Program-made: the position numbers and the translations under genes
Assembly: GCA_010015655.1 (NCBI GenBank)
Contig: ML976663.1
Span: forward strand, 492,399 to 556,398
DNA from: Bimuria novae-zelandiae CBS 107.79
Taxonomy: Eukaryota; Ascomycota; Dothideomycetes; Pleosporales; Didymosphaeriaceae
Reading direction: 5' to 3'
Length of the DNA: 64,000 nt
The notes under the pieces: model-generated
What the model was told of the DNA's origin: nothing
Databases searched by the model: none
Seen by the model: only the letters and a program-made list of their open reading frames with translations
Shown here: piece after piece, positions 55,473 to 64,000 of the stretch
Layout of the letters: each line of letters opens with the position of its first letter
Numbering within the stretch: position 1 is the stretch's first letter

Positions 55473-56483
55473 CTGGGCTCCCGGGAGGTCGCGCAATCCA
55501 GACGTTGTTTGGTGATTGTACGTAGGAGTTATTCGGTGTGTGTATGTATAAGGACTGTTCTGCGTCAAGTGTTCAACTGGGCACATGACCTGTGCCATTT
55601 TGGAGAACCGCGCTGTGTGCATGGACTGGATACTGCAAAATGAGATGTTGTCATGATATGAACGACGAATGGGACTCTGCTCAAGAGTTTGGTATAGCTA
55701 TGGCTTGCTCCAACATAATTGTGCGTGTCCTAAGGAAGGAAGGTGCGATGTGCGTTCGCGGTTATGTAGTACCAAGTGGTGGGCATCGTAGAATAAACTG
55801 TGAAAAGTTCATTGCGCAGTACTTGCAGTTGTAAATGAAACATGCTGCTTCTTAATCAAGAAACATCTTCTCAAGTTTGCGACCGGTCAGCACCCAAACC
55901 CAGTTGGGCGATCAAGGCAGGACGCGCAACGCCTCAGCTTACTCATGAGCGAGGCCGCGCAAGGCTGTGGGTCGCACAAATCCAGCAGGTGATGCGAGAT
56001 TACGGTGTGGTCTTCATAGCGAATCCGCCTCGCGACAAAGCCAGAACAAGTGAATCTACAATCCTAGATTGGGAGAAGGAATGATGATTAGTAGGGCAGG
56101 TGTCACTCGCGATGAGGCAGGGCTTGGGGGTATTTCTAAGGTGACTCCAAAGCATCGCTGATGCTGATAAGCTATCTTACACGCTCTAACAGTTCTCGTT
56201 ATCAAATTGTATGGTTTCGTGCTCCCGAACGCACGGTCTGTGCCCGATGCCCTTTTCACCGAACGCCGCAGAACCTGTCCTGCCATGCCATCGTGAATTC
56301 ATGAAAAGCTGTAACAAATTCAATGATGCAGAAACATAGAAAACCGGACAAACAAGTCTAGAACGAGAAAATATAAAGAAACATTTGCCTAATGAATGTA
56401 GGCAGTCTGGCCGAGACAATCGAATGATTCCTCTGCATCCAGTGTAAAAGGAAGTCGTATAGACCCGACAGAAAAGCGGATTT
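55473..56483. other. Intergenic, about 1 kb
   Basis: Between the unknown gene (plus) and the HET-related gene (minus); should hold both terminators. No supported gene or repeat. Confidence 0.5.
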
Positions 56484-57812
56484 CTAGCGGAGAACAATCT
56501 TCGCCTCGCTGCGTCCATCCGCCTGGGTCCAAGCGTCTTCGTGGATGCGTCCGACGGCCACTCTCCGTGCAAAAGCTTCTTGAAAGGTACCATCTTCCAA
56601 TGTTTTCGCTTCGAACTCTTGGATCAGCATGACGTTGTACATCTTCCACTCGCCCTTGCTGTAATCCTTGGGATCGCCAATTTCTTCGTCCTTAACGAAG
56701 GCTCCGTCGCGCCAAATCGGAATACCAGAAGGATGAGAGATGTTGCTTCTATTGCTGCCGAGCTTGGTTGCAGGGACGCGGCGATTGATCGAGAGTAGGA
56801 TATAGTGTAGTCCACCCTCGTTCTGGTATGCGGAGAGATTTTTCTCATAGTCCATCAGGACACCACAAGGGCGATCTTGAGAGTCGATGAGCCCAGTGCA
56901 GAGCAGCGGCTGTTTGTCATCATGGCATATTTGCTCCATTTTGAAGGCTGATGCCGCAATCTTCTGCGTAGAGAAGCGTAGAGTGTCGCATTCAACTGTG
57001 GGAGGCTCTTTCCCTAGGAGGTGGAGACTGTCCGTAGGGTACTCAATCCGCGAGCGCAAGGTCGAACCAGGGATGGGCTTCAGCGACGTGGCGCGGTTCC
57101 TGATAGTGTATCGTTCGGGTCCTGATTCAGGGCCGAGAACGAACGATTTTACTTTTGACTTGAAGAAGACATCTGCTTCTCCTGGTCTCCGGACGTCAGG
57201 GCAACTCGAAGGATCGAAGGGGAAGTTAACGGGACCACTCCAACCAGCCCAACTCCATGATGGTCCTCTTGCAGGTTCCCTGGTCATATTGTCTGCTGGG
57301 CACCACAGCAGTGCGATGTCGAACACAGCTTCGGGGAGATCATAGATAAAGCGCCCGTCTTCCACTTTTCGAATAGTCTCCTGGATCTTGGAGAGCTCAC
57401 CCGCTGGGAAGTTGGGATTCACCGACACTTGATTAGTGATGAGAGTGTTGTATTTCTCGAACGCATCGAACCAGCCTTTCAACAATCTGAAATCGCTGTT
57501 TTTCAACGGTCTACTTTCTTCTGATATAACTGAGCTGGTGGAGGTCGCTCTCGATCTCGTCCTGAGATGTTTAATCCAGTTTCCAGTAGATTTCGATGCG
57601 ATCGAGCGTATGGAGCGCGAAGTTGAGCTACTCCGCGACCTTGAGGGTCGCAAAGGCGAGAGCATTCCTGAAGAATCGCCGGTACATGGTCGCTGATCCG
57701 GTTGAGGAGATTTGCTGTTCCTTCGAGCGAATATGTTGTTCACGGTAGAGAGACTCAGGCGCGGCCTAAGATAAGGCGATGAACCACGGGAGGGTGGAGG
57801 ATCGGTAGACAT
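56484..57812 (-). CDS. HET-related protein lacking the N-terminal HET domain
   Basis: Single exon, 442 residues from ATG 57810-57812; a frame extension to 57845 adds 11 residues. The C-terminal two-thirds matches the region that normally follows the heterokaryon-incompatibility (HET) domain in fungal proteins. It has ALLWCPADNMTREPARGPSW continuing into SWAGWSGPVNFP, a beta-rich middle, and a final block MYNVMLIQEFEAKTL ... ARRVAVGRIHEDAW. The N-terminal ~110 residues are instead Ser/Arg-rich and disordered (RPSRSRSSSTSRSIRSIASK), and no HET domain is found upstream. It could be a truncated allele that gained a new N-terminus, or a regulator derived from a HET protein. Full HET proteins trigger self/non-self cell death; this form should lack that effector part. 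Confidence 0.7.
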   Translation of the reverse strand: MSTDPPPSRGSSPYLRPRLSLSTVNNIFARRNSKSPQPDQRPCTGDSSGMLSPLRPSRSRSSSTSRSIRSIASKSTGNWIKHLRTRSRATSTSSVISEESRPLKNSDFRLLKGWFDAFEKYNTLITNQVSVNPNFPAGELSKIQETIRKVEDGRFIYDLPEAVFDIALLWCPADNMTREPARGPSWSWAGWSGPVNFPFDPSSCPDVRRPGEADVFFKSKVKSFVLGPESGPERYTIRNRATSLKPIPGSTLRSRIEYPTDSLHLLGKEPPTVECDTLRFSTQKIAASAFKMEQICHDDKQPLLCTGLIDSQDRPCGVLMDYEKNLSAYQNEGGLHYILLSINRRVPATKLGSNRSNISHPSGIPIWRDGAFVKDEEIGDPKDYSKGEWKMYNVMLIQEFEAKTLEDGTFQEAFARRVAVGRIHEDAWTQADGRSEAKIVLR

Positions 57813-58789
57813 GACGATTAGCGACATAAGTGTGCAGAACCACAAAGAAGGTCCGTTGAAGATTTGAAGTGGGTATCAGGCGTCCTGTGGTAGCTTGCTT
57901 GAACGCAACGTGACTGTAGCAGAGGGATCTTGATCTCCGGAGACTCAGACGTGAACTTTGACCGTCGTCCCCGAGGCGCGGCTGTGGTATTTCACAGTTA
58001 AACGCCCCTCGACGCCTGACAAGACTGCGCCTCGCCGTTGTGTGTGCCTCGAACCACTGCCGAAATTTCTCAGACGCTGAATGGGGCAGCGCAGCGCAAG
58101 GAGTTTGACGCAGACGTTCGAAGGTGGCTGAGCACGGGACACAGTTTGTCAGGCAAGTCTGGCCGACTCGCGGGCCCCTGCAGTACTAGATCGATCAAAG
58201 TCATGGTTAGCCTGTATCTTTGAGTTAGACACTCGTGCGCGCGTATAAGTCCGTTTGGCAATGCAGTCCGACGCTTGCAAGAGCCGTGACACTACAGCGA
58301 CGCGTACCACAGCAAAGAGCGATTAATGCTCTGCAAGAAACAATGTAGCCTGCGGTGATGCAAGTCTCAAAACCCGGCCCACTATTCTCCGGTAGTGATT
58401 ATCCATTGAATGATACGACGTGGGGCAAAGTGTCATTGCACGCTTCATGCTAGAGAACGCGCGCGTGCAAGACCAAGTCAACGGCCACCAATGATGGGAA
58501 ACCTTGGCAAGGCAATACCCAATAAATGTTTCTCGGGACTTTTGGCGGCCAAAATCGGCTTCTACGGAGTGGTGTCGCTCGAAATGGGTCCACAGGTGAT
58601 TCACACCTCCCGACGCCACAACTCAGCCACAGCTGTGGCGGGTACGCTGACTCCAGACCAATCATGACGATGCGGGGTCGCCGCGACTTTCGACACAGGC
58701 ATCAATTTCGACGCGTCGCCCGTGTTGGGAGCTTCAAAACCCCGCTACGTCCAGACCGTGACCCTGAGCATACGTAACTTGCAACGACC
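57813..58789. other. Intergenic, divergent promoters
   Basis: Separates the HET-related gene (minus) from the RING gene (plus). Short frames only (up to 98 codons); no HET domain remnant seen here. Confidence 0.5.
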
Positions 58790-59501
58790 ATGTCTGGCTA
58801 CGAAGGCGAGTAACACTGCCCCCCGGCATCGTTCAATTCCGACCAAGGACTGACATGAACAGTGGAACACAACATCTCCGCCAAAGAGAACAAGCCTGAG
58901 CAGCCCGCGCGTCGACCAGATCTCTCTACATTCTTCTCTACGCTCGAACTAGTAGACACGTCAGATCCGCAAGCGCACACCAATACACATGCGCTACCGC
59001 AGCCCGAGAATGTAGCCGCTGCGTTCCGGCTGCTGGCGAACGCCTTCGACATGATGCGCGGACCTGCGGACGATCGGGGCGATAGTACTACCAGCGGCGG
59101 CGACCTACTAGCGAGCATGATCGAGCAGCTACGACAAAATGCAGATGACCCGCCGGTCGAACTGAAAGGCGTGCCAGATAGCTTTCTGGACGAATTGGAG
59201 CGCGTGCCGAACAAGTCCTTGAAGCCAACCGATACGTGTCCGATTTGTGTCAACCCGTTTCTTGAGGGTATGTGAACATGCACCTGGACAGTCACTAGGT
59301 GTCTAATGGTTACCAGATTCATACCCCCTTGTAGTCGAGCTTCCATGCCACCCAGACCACCGCTTCGATCTTGATTGCATCAAGCCCTGGTTAAAGCTGA
59401 ACTCCACATGCCCTCTTGATAGAAAGGAGCTCATGAAGAAGAAACAGCCCCCACCTCCAACGGATGATGACGAGGAAGAGTACGATGACATGTACGCTTG
59501 A
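58790..59501 (+). CDS. RING-type zinc-finger protein, probable E3 ligase
   Basis: Three exons, 58790-58805, 58863-59267 and 59317-59501, total exactly 202 codons (201 residues). Intron 1 appears to use a GC donor (AAG/GCGAGT at 58806); this is the only junction that keeps the frame and gives MSGYEVEHNIS. The RING is at the C-terminal end: CPIC (131-134), LPCHPDHRFDLDC (149-161) and TCPLD (171-175). Two usual ligand positions are Asp, at 158 (instead of His in FHxxC) and 175 (instead of the last Cys), a variant in which Asp may bind zinc. The ~120 residues before it contain a helical part (ENVAAAFRLLANAFDMMRG). The tail is Lys-, Pro- and acid-rich. Presumed ubiquitin ligase, substrate unknown. 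Confidence 0.8.
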
Positions 59502-60833
59502 AGGAATAAGGATAGTGAAGCAAAATATACGAGCAGTCTCCGAGAATTCCGGTGCGCGGCTGACGCATTCCCACGAAGGATGCATTAGCTGAGCGAGCAC
59601 TATTTCGAGATATTATGTATGCGACACTGCCGCGTGTCTGCCAACGATGACGCTGAGGCCGATTGTTGAAATCAAATCAGCGGAACGAGATGCGCGTCAT
59701 CGCAAAAGCTCCTCTAGATCGCACTCAGCGAGCGCTCACGCTTGATTCAGATCGAAACCAAGATAATTCTTGTTTTGGTTAGTGAACAATACACATAATA
59801 ACCCTGTCTTTCCGCCGACCAGCTGATTCCAAATGCAGCAGGTCCTCGTGTTGTCAGACATCAGCAATTAATTCACGCAGTTTTGCTTGCACATTTCAAT
59901 CATTGTCCTCGAGGTTCAAGAGCATCGCTCTATTAGATTAGTACATATTAGCGGATGTCCGACAAAGCTAGCCTTCGTTGATGTCAGAAAGCAAAACCAC
60001 GTGCATTTCAAACTGACAGTGCGACGCGATCGCGGAATTCAGGACTATGAGCTCTCGCAAATCTGCAATCGTAAGAATGGATAGGTAGTATGTTGATGAC
60101 CGCTAAAGATTCTATCCGTTTGTCCGCCTCCACTCGATCGCAGAGTAGTTGAAAATTCTTGGCCTCTGTATCATCGCCAAACAGATGGAGGCGGAGGCGA
60201 TTTGCGTTACGTGAGTGATGGAAAAAGTGGGTTGTGGAACGCCCGATGGCTCATGCTTGGGTTCGCTCCATTTTACAGTACAATGGTGATTACATTCGGA
60301 CACTGCTATTGTCACGCAGCACTAAAGCATCGGACCGGATGTAAGGTCACCCTCCATTCAAAGTAGGTTAAGTAAGCCATTGGCAATCGTGGCCAAGCAT
60401 CTCAATCTCCAGTCCTCGAAAAGCTGCTGGCTCGGGTTGTCGAACAATGAACATCCGAACAGAGCGAGTGATTACATATCAACCCTCCGCGGCGTAGAGG
60501 CGCTCGATCGCCTCGTTACCATCACTCTGAGAAGTGAATACGCAGCCTCGCGTTTCGCAGCTTCTTTAAAATGCGAACCGGGTCAATGAACGTATTTCAC
60601 TCAGCCTGCTAAGCTTGCATCGTGGTGCGGCCTTTCTCAGCCAGAAAACCCGTCTGCGGTCCAAAAATCTCGGCCGAAACTTTCCGGGCTGCGCTTACAT
60701 CCTGCCCGTTGCCGCCAGTGGCCAACCACATCCCCACACTATGAAAGTAGACCTTGTCCCCTAATGCTGCGGTCAACTCTTCGACGCTGGAAACAGACAG
60801 ATGAACGTGCTGGTTGTCTCTGGTCCACTCGAC
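59502..60833. other. 1.3-kb intergenic stretch
   Basis: No supported gene. A 113-codon minus frame (60609-60950) overlapping the start of the next gene looks moderately protein-like but has no domain or splice support. No repeats noticed. Confidence 0.45.
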
Positions 60834-62949
60834 ATGGACTATAGCAGCATAACCAGTCACGAGACCACCCGAAAGAGGCCTTCCAGTCGAATTCGTGCTT
60901 GTTGGGAATGTAATACAAACTCTCCGGTCCCAGTTACTCGCGTTGGTCATTGTTTAAGGCTAACTTGTTTCATAGGCAAAAAGAGGAGACGGCAAAGCTC
61001 ATGCGAGAAGAGCGCGTCTTCTAGCGTTGTAGAAGTTGGCGTTGTGGACGGCATCGCTCCCAATGGCGAAGACAATGCTTGCCAACTCCACATTGGCGAA
61101 CGACTTGGAAAGCTAGAACAACTTTTCGACAAATTTATGTGTCGCAAGCCTCCTAACGTCACAACGACTGTCGATTCTTCGTCTGATTCTCAACGAACTG
61201 CTGTATCCGTGCAAGCAACTGAGAAGCCTTTCAAGTTTGTAGGGCTTCCACCTCTTTCGAGCAGCGATGGACAAAGTCTCGCGGATGGCATAGTCAGTGT
61301 CCATTGTCAGCAATGATATTATCAAAATACTGATTCTTGCACAGCTGGGAACACGGACATGGACTTCAGCGCCTTCTATTAGGACACTAGAAGAGAAACA
61401 AGAGGGCGAGCAGTTTTCCGATCCTGTCCAGCGCGCATTAGTAGCGCATCTTCCGTCGCAACATGATGCCGACATCATTTTCGAATCTTCGAATGGGTGG
61501 ATGATATTGAACGGCACGTACCGACCCTCAAAAGAGCTTTTTGTTGGTCAAGATCCTCAGTCGTACGCGTTGGACATGGCCACAGTAGCAAAAGACCGTG
61601 CTATCGTCGTAGCACGAACACTGCTACACCTAGCAACTTGCATCTGCGCATTACCACCTGACTTTAACACTGCACGGTTACGGGACATCTGGAATCTCGA
61701 AGCGACGATGGAGAACTATGTCACTACCGTGACCTCTCTTGTCATGTCTTCGGATGAGATGTTGCTCACCTTACCTGGACTGGAGACACTGCTCCTCCTG
61801 TCTATCTACAATATCAACATTGCCAATCTCAGGCACGCCTGGCTTCTTGTCCGACGCGCTATGAACCTAGCGCATCTCATGGGCTTCCACCGCATCGTGG
61901 AAGTCAAACGAATTCCACCGGTCGACGCCATAGAGTCGGCATCGTCAATATGGCGCATTCTAGTTGATATGGACAGAATCCTTGGTTTACATCTCCACCT
62001 CCCATTCGCGGCAGACGACTACCCCATCGAAGAAGACAATGCTGCACCGCAACGCATCCACCGTTCGCGGCTCGCTACCATAAGTGAACAGGTTTCGGAG
62101 CTCGACCACCACGAAGTCACTTCGCAGTCCTACGTACAGGCACTGGCACTAGACGAGAAATTGGAATCCATGATGAAAGAGCAGCCCAAAGATTTCTGGG
62201 ACGTGCCCAACGTGCCACCAACAGCACGCACCGCCGAATCCTTCGAAGTCCTCGAGCGTCTGATGGTCCAAATGTGGCACTTCGAGCTCAAAGTCTTCAT
62301 CCACCTCCCGTTCCTGCTCCGCGCCCCGCAAGAGAGCCGCTTCGAGTACTCCAAAGTCGCCGCGCTACAAGCAAGCCGCAACATCGTCATGCGCTGGTTC
62401 GCGCTGCGCAACGCAGGCATCACACAAGCGTGCTGCCGCTTCGCCGAGCTCGGCGTCTTCATCGCCGCCATGACGCTCACGCTCGACATCCTTATCGACA
62501 TGGCGACCAAAGACAAGCCTGCAGTGCAAAAGGCCAAGGGCAGCGACTTCGCCATGATCTGCCGCGTCATCTCCGAGATGGAGAAGCTCGGTAAGGCGTC
62601 GTCGCGCGAGCGCATCGCCGCCCGCAGCGCCGTCGTGCTCAAGAAGATCCTGTCCAGCCTCGACCCGAGCAAGCAGACGCTGGGCAAAGCGCGCCTGATC
62701 GTCCCGTACTTTGGTGCCATCGAGCTGGACTACAAAAAGGTGCCTGTGCGCCCCGCGTTCGATCTGGACTCGGATACGGCGAAGAAGCTGGGGTGTCGCG
62801 AGTCGAAGGGGCATGTGCCAGTGTTCTCATTCGTGCAGAACGCGCTGTGGCCGACTACGAATGTATCTGGGAATTCGGAGTTGGACTTTGATATTATACT
62901 ATTCGATGGGCTGCAGGATTTGGATGTCGATGGGAACTGGGTGTTTTGA
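60834..62949 (+). CDS. Fungal-specific transcription factor with atypical zinc cluster
   Basis: Three exons, 60834-60909, 60976-61292 and 61345-62949 (GTAATA...CATAG and GTCAGT...GCACAG), giving 665 residues with all phases agreeing. The N-terminus looks like the start of a Zn2Cys6 cluster (RIRACWEC then KKRRRQ), split by intron 1 as is common. The third cysteine position is Ser, however, and the remaining CxxC...C is not found at normal spacing. A coiled-coil linker follows (LHIGERLGKLEQLFDKFM). The rest resembles the fungal transcription-factor middle homology region: LLLLSIYNINIANLRHAWLL, NLAHLMGFHRI, SIWRILVDMDRILGLHL and EDNAAPQ. Either the zinc cluster is decayed, my exon 2 boundaries are wrong, or it binds DNA differently. 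ATG 60834 is preferred over 60801. Confidence 0.75.
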
Positions 62950-63762
62950 GCTGCGCGACGCAGTTTTTCTTTTGTTCTGTGATGCATGGCGTTTAAGGGA
63001 TAGGGTCTAGGGTATGACTTTTAGTGTTTTTCGTCAAGATTAGCAGCATAGCGTTATTTTGGTCTGGGGGGCGGGGTCGTGTTGATACCTGGGACTGGGA
63101 TGGGTTTGTTGGGCGGCGGCTCGGCGCACCGTTTTGATTGTCATTTGACGGGTACTCCTAGTGTTCTGTTATACCAAATATTGAAGTTGTCGATGCCGAT
63201 TAAATTGGTCTTTGGCTGGCTGATCGCTCCTTTCAACTCGGAGTCCTTTGCCTGGAAGGGGAGGTGAGGCGTGTTTTAGATTGCAGCGCCTCATTGTACT
63301 ACTCAATGCAACCCGACAGACAGGATGCAATATAAACAACTACGCATCTGTAGATAAACGTTGAGATATGTTCACCTGTGCAGCTTCTACATTGGGGTGA
63401 CATGAACAATGCGATGAGCTGCGTTGAAGCGCTACCTGGCCACTAGACCTTGGCCATTACTGGTCTTTCAGCGCTCTTTTGACCGTCAATCTGTCCAGAA
63501 AGCCTGTGAGAATCGTTTGGAGGGCGTCGGCCCTCCTTTCTTTTGGCATGGGCTGGTGGCGCGCCTGTCGCCAAAAGCGGCAGCGCGGCTGTTGCAGAGG
63601 ATCGGCGGCGACGCCGCTTGCAACCCCCCGTTCGACCAGCGTGACGAAGAGGCCTAGCCTCCCAGGCACACGACACGACTTCCTCGCACCCTGCGCGGCC
63701 TTTCGATACTTCTCTCCGCGCTGCAGTTGCTCATTTCCTCGCACCGGCGCGCCTCCCCTTTT
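62950..63762. other. Intergenic
   Basis: Between the transcription factor and the partial gene at the right edge. Open frames on both strands (63479-63772 plus, 63457-63855 minus) overlap and lack features. Confidence 0.45.
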
Positions 63763-64000
63763 ATGCGTTTGACGTTGCGACGTCAAGACTGCCTCGTAGG
63801 TAGCGAGCTGGCCGATTACCTCGACCTGGAGCCCGAGGAGAACATGACCGGACAATCCAACGCGTGTACCACCTCCTTGGAATCTAAGCAGCCGTGGACA
63901 TCCATTCTGGGGCAGTACGACGATGCGACGGTGACGGACGCGGTGAAAGGGGCGAACAAGACGGAGCAGGGCCCGTCACTGAGTCTGTTCGAGGCCATCA
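63763..64000 (+). CDS. Partial gene running off the right edge
   Basis: From ATG 63763 the frame is open to the last base (79 codons) with strong GC-rich codon bias, reading MRLTLRRQDCLVG ... YLDLEPEENMTGQ ... PWTSILGQYDDATVTDAV. No family recognised. The true start could be the internal ATG at 63844, in a better context and followed by more typical protein sequence. The C-terminus is outside the window. Confidence 0.45.
   Translation, partial: MRLTLRRQDCLVGSELADYLDLEPEENMTGQSNACTTSLESKQPWTSILGQYDDATVTDAVKGANKTEQGPSLSLFEAI

Noticed and set aside
60609..60950. 113-codon minus-strand frame upstream of the transcription factor
   Set aside because: Moderately protein-like, but no domain, no splice support, and it overlaps exon 1 of the transcription factor in antisense.
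1..64000. CRISPR arrays, bacterial operons or prophage features
   Set aside because: None seen; gene structure and introns are eukaryotic.

Overview
The window reads as nuclear DNA of a filamentous ascomycete (Pezizomycotina). The evidence is short GT-AG introns of about 50-70 bases, fungal families (Zn2Cys6-type regulators, HET-related proteins, DBF4, ATG12, UBC8, MET22), and an AT-rich transposon block whose damage is almost all C-to-T or G-to-A, as left by repeat-induced point mutation (RIP). A Dothideomycete is my guess; the sequence does not settle it.

Layout. 1-6.2 kb: a PLC-like phosphodiesterase and a MET22-type phosphatase on the minus strand, the latter divergent from a C3HC zinc-finger (Rsm1/NIPA) gene. 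6.7-19.9 kb: a gene graveyard. It holds a broken yellow/royal-jelly-family gene, a 5'-truncated transcription-factor remnant, an apparently intact lysophospholipase, and two related genes of unknown family that both carry premature stops. 20.4-21.2 kb: mitochondrial ribosomal protein uL6. 21.6-31.8 kb: a nested transposon block. A 6.7-kb Ty3/Gypsy chromovirus with 422-bp LTRs and a 5-bp target duplication sits inside the transposase gene of an older pogo-type DNA transposon; both are dead. 32.0-45.2 kb: a methyltransferase, two unknown proteins, a Gyp5-like RabGAP, an MFS transporter and a UBC8-type E2. 46.07-48.21 kb: a much younger pogo/Fot1 element with perfect 46-bp terminal inverted repeats, broken by two stops at expected tryptophans. 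48.4-53.2 kb: panB, ATG12 and DBF4. 54.7-64 kb: an unknown protein, a HET-related protein without its HET domain, a RING-type E3 candidate, a fungal transcription factor, and the start of a gene that runs off the right edge.

The intact genes are mostly housekeeping (sulfur metabolism, pantothenate synthesis, autophagy, replication licensing, ubiquitin, Rab traffic, mitochondrial translation) and do not form one pathway or metabolite cluster. The most informative part is evolutionary: nested transposition followed by transition-biased mutation that removed zinc ligands and catalytic residues, and several nearby single-copy-looking genes broken by stops of the same mutational type. Exon structures were worked out by hand from splice signals and frame, and are given in each entry.
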